Positions 1-8,480 of a stretch of DNA of 64,000 bases are shown piece by piece (within the stretch, counting starts at the first letter, position 1; the number at the start of each line of letters is the position of its first letter). The position numbers and the translations under genes were made by a program. The stretch lies in contig NZ_CP122960.1 in the NCBI RefSeq assembly GCF_029854195.1, forward strand, positions 681,001-745,000, written 5' to 3'. Below the pieces are notes generated by a model. The model was given only the letters and a program-made list of their open reading frames with translations, was not told the DNA's origin and did not search any database. Source of the DNA: Amylibacter sp. IMCC11727. Lineage in GTDB: Bacteria; Pseudomonadota; Alphaproteobacteria; Rhodobacterales; Rhodobacteraceae.

Positions 1-2
1 AG

Positions 3-920
3 TTTCCAACAGAGCGGTGGTTCTGGTTTGATCCGCCGTTCAATCCTGGCCAGTCTGTATTGCTGCACAAACAGCCCGATGACATTTGGCGGATCGACTT
101 TCAGCTGGGTTGGGATATCGACCGCAAGGCGGTGGTGCAGCCCGAATATTACATGCCCAAAGTGCAGGCCATGTTGGGCCCTGATGTAGCGTTCGAACCC
201 GAATGGGTGAGCGTTTATACGTTCCAATGTATGTCCATGGATTCGTACCGTCATGGGCCTGTTTTCTTTGCTGGGGACAGTGCGCATCAGGTGTCGCCGT
301 TTGGGGCACGGGGCTGCAATGGTGGGATGCAGGATGTGGACAATCTGGCGTGGAAATTGGCTGCTGTGTACCACGGTGAGGCGGATGCAAAACTGCTTGA
401 GTCCTATAACGAAGAACGCAAGCACGGGGCAGAGGAGAATATCCTTAATTCTTCCCGCACCACGGATTTCATGACACCGAAATCCCCGATTGCAAAACTG
501 TTTCGCGAGAGCGTTTTGGACTTGGTGGAACATACGGATGCGATGCGCCCGTTGGTCAATTCCGGGCGCTTGTCGATGCCGTGTGTGTATGATGGATCGT
601 CGCTGAACGGACCAGATGATGCCCGGATGCCAGCGCGCACGCGGGTGGGGGCAACAGTGGTGGATGCGCCTGTGAGCGGAGGGTGGTTGATTGATCAATT
701 GGGGAATGATTTCAAGGTCTTGGCGGTCAATTGCGACATAACCGTTGAAGGATTGGAAACCCTGCGCGTTGATGCGGATCCGCTGATGTCAGAGCGGTAT
801 TTGGGGGATGCAGGGCAAGCGGTTTACCTTATTCGCCCTGATCAAATCGTGGCGGCGCGGTGGAAAACCGCAACCCCAGCGGATGTGATTTCGGCATTGC
901 AAACGGCCAAAGGGGGCTGA
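3..920 (+). CDS. FAD-dependent aromatic-ring monooxygenase, 3' part (5' end outside window)
   Basis: The frame is open from the first bases of the window, so the true start and the N-terminal GxGxxG nucleotide-binding motif lie upstream; about 305 residues are visible. The motif GDSAHQVSPFGARG (around visible residues 90-103) is the second FAD-binding motif of class A flavoprotein hydroxylases (PheA/MhpA/UbiH family), followed by a helix rich in N and L (GMQDVDNLAWKLAAV). These enzymes hydroxylate aromatic acids or phenols with NAD(P)H and O2 in the cytoplasm. The tail looks like the thioredoxin-like C-terminal domain found in phenol hydroxylase-type members. The substrate cannot be told. The stop codon sits 4 bases before the DUF2783 gene, which suggests one transcript. 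Confidence 0.85.
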   Translation, partial: FPTERWFWFDPPFNPGQSVLLHKQPDDIWRIDFQLGWDIDRKAVVQPEYYMPKVQAMLGPDVAFEPEWVSVYTFQCMSMDSYRHGPVFFAGDSAHQVSPFGARGCNGGMQDVDNLAWKLAAVYHGEADAKLLESYNEERKHGAEENILNSSRTTDFMTPKSPIAKLFRESVLDLVEHTDAMRPLVNSGRLSMPCVYDGSSLNGPDDARMPARTRVGATVVDAPVSGGWLIDQLGNDFKVLAVNCDITVEGLETLRVDADPLMSERYLGDAGQAVYLIRPDQIVAARWKTATPADVISALQTAKGG

Positions 921-924
921 AGAC

Positions 925-1119
925 ATGGATGTTTTGAACACGCCTAGAATTGAAGACCCTGATGGGTTTTACGCGGAGCTGCTCGGGGCGCATGAAGGTC
1001 TGTCTGAAGCGGAAAGCCATGCCCTGAATGCGCGTTTGGTCTTGTTATTGGCCAATGCGGTTGGGGATCGCGATGTGCTGACAGCCACGCTCAATTTAGC
1101 AAAAAAGGCAGGGGGCTAA
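925..1119 (+). CDS. DUF2783 small protein
   Basis: A 64-residue acidic, helical protein that starts 4 bases after the monooxygenase stop and so is almost certainly co-translated with it. The pattern of a central run of alternating L/A/N (LNARLVLLLANAVGD) followed by a basic end matches my memory of DUF2783, a family usually encoded directly beside this kind of FAD monooxygenase in Rhodobacterales and Burkholderiales. No catalytic motif, signal peptide or membrane segment is visible. A role as accessory or stabilising subunit of the monooxygenase is inference from linkage only. Confidence 0.75.
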   Translation: MDVLNTPRIEDPDGFYAELLGAHEGLSEAESHALNARLVLLLANAVGDRDVLTATLNLAKKAGG

Positions 1120-1272
1120 ACCGCAGCGCACGGTGGGGTAAGGATTCCCACCTTAACAATCGGTAAATGTGCTGAAAACATACCAGAAGTGTACCCGCAA
1201 CGTACCCGCCTTTGTGTGTGGACCGTGCCGTTAGTCCTTTACGCAACGGGCAAAGGTTAACCAAAACCTAAC

Positions 1273-1313
1273 TTAGACGCGTCATATATGAAGCGTCTAA
1301 TAAGACGCGTCTT
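1273..1313. repeat. Nested inverted repeats built on GACGCGTC
   Basis: TTAGACGC (1273-1280) pairs with GCGTCTAA (1293-1300), and directly after it lies a perfect 12-base palindrome AAGACGCGTCTT (1302-1313). The 8-base palindrome GACGCGTC occurs twice, at 1276-1283 and 1304-1311. The region lies between the 3' ends of two convergent genes. It could fold as a bidirectional transcription end or be a protein-binding site; there is no T-run long enough to call a standard intrinsic terminator. Confidence 0.5.
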
Positions 1314-1389
1314 GAGCGCAGTGTCTTGAATTGCGTTGGGCAATTGGGGGGCGCTTGGAGGTTCTGACCTCGGTGACTTTGGGACGGAT

Positions 1390-2142
1390 TCAGCTGGGCT
1401 CGTCGCTGACCAAAATTTCGCCACGCCCATCGGCGTTTAATTGCCAGATGCCTGTGTCGTCCAAAACGATGGCAGACAGCAGTTTGCCATAGGCTGCGCC
1501 CGTGTCGATGTTGATCCGATTGTTGGCATAGCGTGTGACCACATCCACGGGTGTGTGGCCGTGGACGATCAGCTTTTCATAAGGGTGTGGGTGATCATGA
1601 AACGGGGCGCGGACCCAGATCAGATCATCCTCCGTTTGATCGGCCAGTGATTTTTCGGGGTTCACGCCTGCATGGGCAAAGAAAGCGCGCGGTGTGTCGA
1701 GGTGATCTGGCAGTTTGCGCAGGTAATCGCGGTGGGCGGTTGGCACTTTGGCAATCGCTTCTGCTCTGATTTCGGTTTCTTGTTCGTGATCGAACCCGGT
1801 GATGCCGTAACTTTCAAGCGTGGTGAGCCCGCCCAATCGCGGGTGCAGCCATGTGAGGTCTTTTCGCAGGATTGGATCCTGTTCTTGGTGGTCGAGAAAC
1901 AGGGTCATCATTCGATCATGATTGCCTTTGAGTACGGTCCAAGGTTTACCTGCTGATTGTCCAGCGATCAGAAAGTCGATGACCTCTTTCGAATGGAACC
2001 GCCGATCCACCAAATCGCCCACGTGAATGATATGGTGATTATCGCTGGGGTGGGCGGCGAGGTCGGTTGAAATGCGATCGTGGATCAGAGACAGCTGATC
2101 CATGTCCCCGTGAATGTCACCTATTGCATAGAGGGTCGTCAT
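1390..2142 (-). CDS. Calcineurin-like metallophosphoesterase (PPP-type phosphatase)
   Basis: Carries the metal-ligand series of the bacterial Ser/Thr phosphatase and ApaH-like group in order: GDIHGD near the N terminus, GDLVDR, GNHD, and VHGHTP near the C terminus, in a protein of about 250 residues. These enzymes use two metal ions to hydrolyse phosphomonoesters or dinucleotides in the cytoplasm; the substrate here is unknown. The frame opens 14 codons further upstream, but I chose the ATG at 2142 because AAGGAA lies about 10 bases before it and GDIHG then sits at the usual distance from the N terminus. The gene is divergent from the beta-solenoid protein, with only 42 bases between the starts. 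Confidence 0.88.
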   Translation of the reverse strand: MTTLYAIGDIHGDMDQLSLIHDRISTDLAAHPSDNHHIIHVGDLVDRRFHSKEVIDFLIAGQSAGKPWTVLKGNHDRMMTLFLDHQEQDPILRKDLTWLHPRLGGLTTLESYGITGFDHEQETEIRAEAIAKVPTAHRDYLRKLPDHLDTPRAFFAHAGVNPEKSLADQTEDDLIWVRAPFHDHPHPYEKLIVHGHTPVDVVTRYANNRINIDTGAAYGKLLSAIVLDDTGIWQLNADGRGEILVSDEPS

Positions 2143-2184
2143 ATCGGGGTTCCTTGGCGTAAAATCGCGTGATAGCGTTTTCAT

Positions 2185-3738
2185 ATGCAGAGATTGAATG
2201 AATTTGAACCCCTTCTTCCCGCAGAGTTGAAATTGGTTGAGTTGGCGGGGTCTGGCACGCGTGTGGAAATTGGCGATGGCAACCTGCCCCTGGCAGAGGC
2301 AGAGGGTGTGGAAATTCGCGCGGGATTGATCCGATTGATCCTGCTGGGATTAGACCCAGCCGCCGTGCCCCACGCTAAGGGAATACGGGTGCGCGGTGCG
2401 CGGATAACGGGGGTTTTGGATTTTCAAGGCGTGGATTGCGCCAATGATCTAAGCCTGTCGCGTTGTGTGATCGACAACGCCCCTGTGTTTGTGAATGCGC
2501 AGATGCGGGGTGTGTATTTATCGGGTTGCACCTGCCCAGGCATCAGCGCGGATAATGCGGTGTTTGACGGGTCGGTTTACCTGCGCAGCGGGTTTGAAAG
2601 TGCGGGCGAGATTTCCTTACCTGGAGCGCGGATCAGAGGAGATTTGCAAATCTGTAATGCCCGCATTGATGGAGGCGGTCGCGCGGCAGTGTTCGCCAAT
2701 TCAATCCGTGTGGGTGGGTCGGTGTATTTGGGGGATTACCCCTATGACACGGCTGATACAGAGCTGCATTCTGTTGGGGCGATTGTGTTGTCCAATGCGG
2801 ATATTGATGAGGATTTTTACTGTCGCAATGTGGCCGTTTCCTCCCCAAGCCTTGGGGCGCAATTGGTGCTGGATGGGGCTGAGGGAGACAATGTGATTGC
2901 CCTGTCCATTGCCCGTGCGGAAATTCGGGGGGTTTTGTATTTCAAAAACAACCAGATTTCAGGCGGCATCGTGAATTTTTCAGGGGCGCAAACACGGCGG
3001 TTGAATGATGAACCCGTGGGCATTGGAAATGGGCAGGCCATTCGGCTCGATGGATTTGAATATCAGGATTTTGCGCAGCACACAGATGTCAGCGTTGAGG
3101 CACGGTTGAATTGGTTGGGGCGGCGCCCTGATGGGATTGATTTCCGCTCGCAACCTTATGAACAATTGGCGCGGGTGTTGTACCGCATTGGCCACCGTGA
3201 TGATGCGGAATTGGTGTTGATCGAAAAAGAGAACCTGCAAAGGGCCGCAAACCGCGAGGTTTCGGGTGGGGGCATGTGGTTGGCCATGGCGCTGCGTGAC
3301 AGTTTCAGCCGCATTCTGATCGCCTATGGATATCGCCCTGTACGGGTTTTGGTATGGGCGGCGCTGTTGATGGTGGCGCTGGGCCTGTATTTTCACAAGA
3401 CGTGGCAGGCGGGCGATATGACCCCTGCGGCGGCGCCGATTTTGGTGTCGGCGGGGTGGGTGTCGGCGACACAAACCCATCCAGAAAATCCAGGTGCGTT
3501 TTGGTCCAGCCCAGGGCAGGCAGGGCAGGATTATGAAACGTTTGAAGCCTTTGCCTATGCTGCCGATCTGCTGATTCCCATTGTGAATTTGGGACAAGAG
3601 GATGCGTGGGGGCCGAGTACATCACGCAGTGCGTGGGGCTGGCATGGCTGGTGGATACGCTGGCTGGCCAAAGTGATCGGCTGGGTGATTACGGCGCTGG
3701 GCGCAGCGGCGGTGACGGGGGTTATTCGGCGGGGGTAG
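2185..3738 (+). CDS. Beta-solenoid protein with C-terminal membrane anchors, unknown function
   Basis: A 517-residue protein in two parts. Residues about 60-300 repeat a short hydrophobic pattern of the type G-x-[LVI]-x-[LF]-x-x-[AC]-x-[IF] (for example ARITGVLDFQG, GSVYLRSG, ARIRGDLQI, ADIDEDFYC), as expected of a right-handed beta helix similar to bactofilins and pentapeptide proteins. After a helical linker (about 310-360) come two hydrophobic segments, near 385-402 and 495-513, separated by a Pro/Gly/Trp-rich loop that would lie outside the cytoplasm. I do not recognise a characterised member. A cytoplasmic scaffold tethered to the inner membrane fits the layout, but this is inference. 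No strong ribosome-binding site precedes the ATG. Confidence 0.8.
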   Translation: MQRLNEFEPLLPAELKLVELAGSGTRVEIGDGNLPLAEAEGVEIRAGLIRLILLGLDPAAVPHAKGIRVRGARITGVLDFQGVDCANDLSLSRCVIDNAPVFVNAQMRGVYLSGCTCPGISADNAVFDGSVYLRSGFESAGEISLPGARIRGDLQICNARIDGGGRAAVFANSIRVGGSVYLGDYPYDTADTELHSVGAIVLSNADIDEDFYCRNVAVSSPSLGAQLVLDGAEGDNVIALSIARAEIRGVLYFKNNQISGGIVNFSGAQTRRLNDEPVGIGNGQAIRLDGFEYQDFAQHTDVSVEARLNWLGRRPDGIDFRSQPYEQLARVLYRIGHRDDAELVLIEKENLQRAANREVSGGGMWLAMALRDSFSRILIAYGYRPVRVLVWAALLMVALGLYFHKTWQAGDMTPAAAPILVSAGWVSATQTHPENPGAFWSSPGQAGQDYETFEAFAYAADLLIPIVNLGQEDAWGPSTSRSAWGWHGWWIRWLAKVIGWVITALGAAAVTGVIRRG

Positions 3739-3834
3739 GAGTGAGTTTGGTCTGTCGGGTGCCAGTGCGTCAGGTTAATGGTCGTTCTTACAACATACTT
3801 TTTTCGAACAGTTTTCGGATTTTTAGGAAAATAA

Positions 3835-3863
3835 TTGACCCCAAAAAGGAAAATTTTTAACGT
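3835..3863 (+). promoter_or_regulatory. Candidate sigma-70-type promoter of the cysteine-rich protein gene
   Basis: TTGACC at 3835-3840 and TAACGT at 3858-3863 are separated by exactly 17 bases in an AT-rich stretch, about 40 bases before the GTG start at 3903. The -35 box matches the consensus in five of six places, the -10 box in only three, so this is a weak call supported mainly by spacing and position. Confidence 0.35.
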
Positions 3864-3902
3864 TACGAGATTGAACAGCTTTATTCAGAGAAGGAGCATT
3901 GT

Positions 3903-4244
3903 GTGAGAAATTTATTGTTCACCAGTTTTGCTATTGGAATGTTTGCTAGCAGCGCCAGCGCATGTGTTTCCGCTAGTGGGAAGGTGTTTTCAAATAGCTG
4001 TGGTTCCTTGAAGAAAGTATGGTATTGCACGCCATCAAACTTTCGGACAAGTTCAGGGGTTCTTTTTAAAGCTACGTGTGGTAGAGGTTCTGGACGCAAC
4101 AAGTATTATTCCCATGCTTTTACTCTGGGTGCATACGAAACATATACATTGCCAGTACGCAAAGAGCGTTCAGTAAATTATGCTATTTGTGAGTATGGTG
4201 AAAATCTAACTTCTGACTCTTCTGGCCGTTACGGATGTGATTGA
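3903..4244 (+). CDS. Small cysteine-rich secreted protein, unknown function
   Basis: A 113-residue protein starting with GTG; AAGGAG at 3891-3896 is a near-perfect ribosome-binding site with 6-base spacing, which decides the start. Residues 1-20 form a signal peptide ending SASA, so the mature protein would begin with C21. Six cysteines (21, 33, 42, 59, 96, 112) could form three disulphides in the periplasm or outside the cell. If C21 is lipidated it would instead be a lipoprotein, but the box before it (S-A-S-A) is poor. The gene and its flanks (about 3770-4340) are clearly richer in A and T than the neighbours and codon use differs, suggesting recent acquisition. I recognise no family. Confidence 0.7.
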   Translation: MRNLLFTSFAIGMFASSASACVSASGKVFSNSCGSLKKVWYCTPSNFRTSSGVLFKATCGRGSGRNKYYSHAFTLGAYETYTLPVRKERSVNYAICEYGENLTSDSSGRYGCD

Positions 4245-4366
4245 GAAATTTTACTGCAACGGTCTCTTTGAAATAATTTTTTGATAGTAATATTGCTCTT
4301 CTCGTCGGATCGATGACGTTTTGGTTAGGCGCTCGACTTTATGACGGACAGCGTGGATCTAGTGTT

Positions 4367-5326
4367 TTAAGCCAGCGTCTTTGACCCAACATCCAAAAAC
4401 TTCTTCCGTCGCGCTTTGCGCAGGGCGTCTGGTTTTTTCTTTTCCAGTTCCGTGAGCATCGCGATTAGGGCGGATTTCACGTTGTTGATCGTGTCTTCCT
4501 TGTGGCGTTGTGCGCCGCCAATGGGTTCGGGGATCACCACGTCGGCCACGCCGAGTTGTGTGAGGTCTTGGGCGGTGAGGCGCAGGGCTTCTGCCGCTTC
4601 GCGCATTTTGCCAGCGTCTTTCCACAGGATGGAAGCGCAGCCTTCGGGGGAAATGACCGAGTAAACGGAGTGTTCGAGCATCGCGAGTTTGTCGGCGGTG
4701 GCGAATGCGACCGCGCCCCCTGATCCGCCTTCGCCGATGATGACGGAGATGACTGGGACTTTGACTTGCAGACATTTTTCGGTGCTGCGTGCGATGGCTT
4801 CGGATTGGCCGCGTTCTTCGGCGCCTTTGCCGGGGAATGCGCCCTGTGTGTCCACCAATGTGATGATCGGCAGGCCGAAGCGATCAGCCATGTCCATCAG
4901 GCGGATGGCTTTGCGATAGCCTTCGGGGCGAGCCATGCCAAAGTTGTGGTGGATGCGGGATTTGGTGTCTTTGCCCTTTTCATGGCCGATGACCATGACA
5001 GGTTTGTCGTTCAGTCGCGCGATGCCGCCCATGACGGCATAATCATCGGCGAAGTTGCGGTCCCCTGCAAGCGGTGTGTATTCGGTAAAGATCGCGTCGA
5101 TATAATCGGAACACTGTGGGCGATCTGGGTGGCGGGCCACCTGACACTTGCGCCAAGGGGTGAGTTTTTCGTAAAGGTCGACGAGCAGCTCTTCGGCTTT
5201 TTTATCAAGGGCCTTGGCCTCTTTCTCTACGTCCATTTCAGGGTTTTGACGGGCCATGGCGCGCAGCTCTTCGGCTTTGCCTTCGATCTCTGCCAGAGGT
5301 TTTTCAAATTCGAGATAATTTTGCAT
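4367..5326 (-). CDS. accA: Acetyl-CoA carboxylase carboxyltransferase subunit alpha
   Basis: At 319 residues it has the usual length. It contains the family hallmarks: an N-terminal helical hairpin beginning LEFEKPLAEIEGKAEEL, the central HPDRPQCSDYIDAIFTEY block, DTQGAFPGKGAEERGQ, and the GEGGSGGAVAFATAD oxyanion-loop region. Together with AccD it transfers the carboxyl group from carboxybiotin (on AccB) to acetyl-CoA, making malonyl-CoA for fatty-acid synthesis in the cytoplasm. It stands alone here; no other acc gene is in the window. Confidence 0.97.
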   Translation of the reverse strand: MQNYLEFEKPLAEIEGKAEELRAMARQNPEMDVEKEAKALDKKAEELLVDLYEKLTPWRKCQVARHPDRPQCSDYIDAIFTEYTPLAGDRNFADDYAVMGGIARLNDKPVMVIGHEKGKDTKSRIHHNFGMARPEGYRKAIRLMDMADRFGLPIITLVDTQGAFPGKGAEERGQSEAIARSTEKCLQVKVPVISVIIGEGGSGGAVAFATADKLAMLEHSVYSVISPEGCASILWKDAGKMREAAEALRLTAQDLTQLGVADVVIPEPIGGAQRHKEDTINNVKSALIAMLTELEKKKPDALRKARRKKFLDVGSKTLA

Positions 5327-5413
5327 CTTACCCTGCGGTGACGTTGATTTTGTTGCGTATTATATGGCGCTTTGGCGGCTGGATTGCAATGGCGGAGCGT
5401 GTCGTGGTGACGG

Positions 5414-5449
5414 ATGCCTGCGGCGCGGATATTTATGGCCAGAAGAAGG
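5414..5449. repeat. Dispersed intergenic motif, copy a
   Basis: This 36-base stretch matches 13877-13912 in 29 of 36 positions, with the core CGGCG-N-GGATATTT followed about 7 bases later by an AGAA-rich end. It lies in the 128-base gap between accA and the methyltransferase (both minus strand), directly after the latter's stop codon. Related but weaker copies lie at 29713-29751 and 52413-52446. Function unknown; see the finding on the shared motif. Confidence 0.55.
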
Positions 5450-5454
5450 GTGGG

Positions 5455-6288
5455 TCAGTGGTTTTTTGCGGTGTAGAGGTGGATTTTGGCGGGGACTGTT
5501 ACCGTGCCGTTTTGTTCATAGTCGCGTAATTTTTCTTGGGTTTTGGCGATGATTTTAGCTTTGTCTGCGGCGGTGCCGTTCATGGCGCGGATCACGCTGT
5601 CGGCGGGGCCGATGTAGGAGGAGAGCTTTGCGGCGTGTGCGGCGTTCCCTGACAAGGAGAGGGGAATGTCGTGGGTTTGTACCGCCGCGTTGATAAAGCC
5701 AGCGTCACCAAGGATGCCGAGCGCATAGTCAGTATCGGCAAAAGCAAAGGGGCCCGGGGCGCGGGGATCAAACGGGGGAGGGGAGCCGAGCAAATCTGTG
5801 GCAATGAAACGGGGGATTGTGAACCATGGGTTTTGTTTGAACGGGGCCCAGCAGGCCATGGTGAGCTGACCTGTGGGTTTGAGCGCGCGGCGCACGTTGG
5901 CAAATGCGGCGATAGGGTTGTCAAAGAACATGACGCCGAACCGAGACACGAGATGATCGTAGTGATCGGCTGGTAGGAGTTCGGTTTGCGCATCCGCACG
6001 GGTGAATGTGGTGTTGGTAGGGGCCGTTTTCTGCGCGTGGGCAAGCATGGTTGTGGAAATGTCGATGCCGTCTGCTTGCGCCGTTTGGGCGGCAAAGTCG
6101 CGCGTGGTGGCCCCTGTGCCGCAGCCAATATCAAGCACGGTGTCGGTGGGTTTGGGTTTGGCGATGCGCAATAGCGCGGCGTTGACGCCTGCAAAGAGTT
6201 CGTCAAGCTGGGTGTCGAACGTAACCCAATCAAGACCGCCGCCATCGGACCAGAATTCGGCCTGTTCAGAATTTGGATTGTCTGTCAC
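5455..6288 (-). CDS. Class I SAM-dependent methyltransferase
   Basis: About 277 residues with the SAM-binding motif I VLDIGCGTGATTRDFA, the acidic motif II around ADGIDIS, and motif post-I ADAQTELLP, typical of UbiE/type-11 methyltransferases. A GTG start at 6288 (reading VTDNPNSEQAEFW) is preferred to the longer frame opening at 6375 because GGAG lies 8 bases upstream and because the known family starts close to the [AS]EQAEFW motif. Substrate unknown. It lies downstream of the CoA-transferase gene on the same strand with a 93-base gap. Confidence 0.85.
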   Translation of the reverse strand: MTDNPNSEQAEFWSDGGGLDWVTFDTQLDELFAGVNAALLRIAKPKPTDTVLDIGCGTGATTRDFAAQTAQADGIDISTTMLAHAQKTAPTNTTFTRADAQTELLPADHYDHLVSRFGVMFFDNPIAAFANVRRALKPTGQLTMACWAPFKQNPWFTIPRFIATDLLGSPPPFDPRAPGPFAFADTDYALGILGDAGFINAAVQTHDIPLSLSGNAAHAAKLSSYIGPADSVIRAMNGTAADKAKIIAKTQEKLRDYEQNGTVTVPAKIHLYTAKNH

Positions 6289-6381
6289 GTCCTGCGCTCC
6301 GCGTTGATTGCTCGTAGAATAGAAGCGGATCAGTCCATTTGCCAGCGCGGAATGGGGAGATGTGGTGCGCGGCAACGGGTT

Positions 6382-8316
6382 CTATCGGGCGTTTTGCACG
6401 GCGCGTCTGGCTTCCTCGCTGCTTTCGAAAATATGTGGGCGAACGCCGCGTTCAAAGAGCGATGTTTGCATTTTGAGCCGCATAAAGGCGCTGGTGGTGT
6501 AGCGTGCGGTGGTGATGCTGTATTCCGTTAACACGTCTTCAATGGCCGCTGTGTAGTCATCGTAAAGGTCTTCGGCGATCCTGAAGTGGTTTTGATTTAT
6601 GACAGAGTTTACCCTTTTGCCCGTCTTTTTGCAGGCGGCGGTTAAGACGCGCCCCAAGTCTTCGATGTCGCGTTTGCTTTTGATGCGCCAACCTTCAAGG
6701 TTGACGAACATGATGTTGCGTTCTGCCTCGTAGGTTACGCGTTCTTCGAGGTTTACGTTCAACAGGTCATCCAGAAGGCCCATTGGTTCATCGCGGAAGA
6801 TGCGTGGGTCCATTTGCGTGACGTTTTCGACGATGGGTTGGAAGGCCATTTTCGCAAGGATGTCTTTTTCGATGTCGATGCCAGGGGCCACTTCGATCAG
6901 TTCGAGCCCACGCTTGTTGAGTTCAAAAACGCAGCGTTCGGTGACGTAGAGCACGGGTTGTGAACGGTCTTGGGCGTAGGTGCCTGAGAAGGTGATTTGC
7001 TCGACCCAGCGGACGAATTTTTGGTTGCGGCCTTCTTGTAGGATTTTCAACTGGCCATCGACGATTTCTGTCTTGAGGCCGCCTGCGGTGAAGGTGCCTG
7101 TGAAGACCACCGCGCGGGAGTTTTGCGAGATGTTAATGAAGCCGCCAGAGCCGTTGAGCCGCCCGCCGAATTTGGAGGCGTTGATGTTGCCAGCGTGATC
7201 GCATTCGGCCATGCCAAGGCAAGTAAGGTCCAAACCGCCGCCGTCGTAGAAATCGAACATTTGGTTTTGATCGATCACGGAATCTGCGTTGGTGGAGGAG
7301 CCAAAGCTGGAGCCGCTGGCCAATACGCCACCCACAGCGCCTGCTTCGGTGGTGAGCGTGATGTAGGGGGTGACGCCTTCTTCGTTGGCGATGGTGGCAA
7401 CGCCATCGGGCGCGCCCACGCCAAGGTTTACCGCGCCGTTTGGTGGGAGTTCAAAGGCGGCGCGGCGGGCGATAATTTTGCGGTTGTCGAGCGGCATTCT
7501 GGCCATGCCTTCGACGGGGACCCGAATTTCGCCTGATAGGGCTGGATTGTGCTGCACCTGATAGTTCATTTTGTGCATTTCAGGGTCTTCAGCCACCACC
7601 ACGCAATCCACGAGAATGCCGGGGATTTGTACGTCTTTAGGGGGGATGGAGCCGTTTTCGACGATGCGTTCCACCTGAACGATGACAATGCCGCCGTTGT
7701 TGTGAGCGGCCATGGCTTGGGCCAAACAATCGAGTGTGAGGGCTTCGCGTTCGACGCTGATATTGCCTGATGCGTCTGCGCTGGTGCCGCGCAGGAGGGC
7801 CACGTCGATTTTGGTGGCTTTGTAAAAGAGCCATTCTTCGCCGTCGAAATCGACCCGTTTAACGATGTCTTCTTCGGTGATGTCATTGACCTTTGCACCG
7901 CCGTGGCGCGGGTCCACAAAGGTATGAAGACCGACTTTGGAAAAGAGACCCGGTTGGCCCGCAGCACAGGCGCGATACAATTGTGAGATCACGCCTTGGG
8001 GCAGGTTATAGCCGCAGATTTTGTTTTCTTGCGCGGCTTGGGCCACGCCTGGCATACGGCCAAAGTTGCCCGCAATGACCCGTTTTAAAAGTCCGTCGTG
8101 ATGCAGGCGGCCTGTGCCAAGACCTTTGCTATCCCCGGCACCTGCGCACATGATCAGGGTCAGGTCGCTCGGGGTGCGTTCTTTGAGGTATCGTTTTTCA
8201 AGAGAGGCGTGCAGCAGTTCGGGAATGCAGCTTTGCACGAAACCAGTGGTGGTGATGACGTCGCCATCGCGGATCAGTGCCATGGCCTCTTGGGCGGTCG
8301 TGAGTTTGCTTTTCAT
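6382..8316 (-). CDS. Acyl-CoA:acetate/3-ketoacid CoA transferase with extra C-terminal domain
   Basis: Residues 1 to about 510 are a fused alpha-beta class I CoA transferase of the YdiF/propionate CoA-transferase type: an N-terminal alpha half opening with ALIRDGDVITTTGF, and a beta half opening near GAVNLGVGAPDGVAT with TTEAGAVGG, whose Glu is the expected covalent-intermediate residue. The protein is 644 residues, about 120 longer than usual members. The extra C-terminal part (about 530-644) has an alternating beta/alpha pattern (IMFVNLEGWRIKS, VNSVINQNHFR) that resembles a STAS/SpoIIAA-like fold. The enzyme should move CoA between short acyl groups in the cytoplasm. The neighbour mcl1 on the same strand suggests a role in C2/C4 acyl-CoA metabolism, but the substrates are not deducible. 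Confidence 0.85.
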   Translation of the reverse strand: MKSKLTTAQEAMALIRDGDVITTTGFVQSCIPELLHASLEKRYLKERTPSDLTLIMCAGAGDSKGLGTGRLHHDGLLKRVIAGNFGRMPGVAQAAQENKICGYNLPQGVISQLYRACAAGQPGLFSKVGLHTFVDPRHGGAKVNDITEEDIVKRVDFDGEEWLFYKATKIDVALLRGTSADASGNISVEREALTLDCLAQAMAAHNNGGIVIVQVERIVENGSIPPKDVQIPGILVDCVVVAEDPEMHKMNYQVQHNPALSGEIRVPVEGMARMPLDNRKIIARRAAFELPPNGAVNLGVGAPDGVATIANEEGVTPYITLTTEAGAVGGVLASGSSFGSSTNADSVIDQNQMFDFYDGGGLDLTCLGMAECDHAGNINASKFGGRLNGSGGFINISQNSRAVVFTGTFTAGGLKTEIVDGQLKILQEGRNQKFVRWVEQITFSGTYAQDRSQPVLYVTERCVFELNKRGLELIEVAPGIDIEKDILAKMAFQPIVENVTQMDPRIFRDEPMGLLDDLLNVNLEERVTYEAERNIMFVNLEGWRIKSKRDIEDLGRVLTAACKKTGKRVNSVINQNHFRIAEDLYDDYTAAIEDVLTEYSITTARYTTSAFMRLKMQTSLFERGVRPHIFESSEEARRAVQNAR

Positions 8317-8441
8317 TCATCACCTGTTGATTTCGCGAATAATTCGAAAACTGTAGCGGGGAAGATGGGTGTGAATTGCTGCAATCAGGACATTTTAAGG
8401 GTGATTATCGCCGAGACTTTGGCTCTGGCGTGGGAGCAGTG

Positions 8442-8468
8442 GGAACGGGCGGGGTGAACGCCCGTTCC
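8442..8468 (-). terminator. Perfect 10-base-pair hairpin after mcl1
   Basis: GGAACGGGCG (8442-8451) pairs perfectly with CGCCCGTTCC (8459-8468) around a 7-base loop. It lies 13 bases after the mcl1 stop on the minus strand. No strong U-tract follows on either strand, so it is a probable transcript end or RNA-stabilising hairpin rather than a textbook intrinsic terminator. Confidence 0.55.
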
Positions 8469-8480
8469 AATTTGGTGTGT

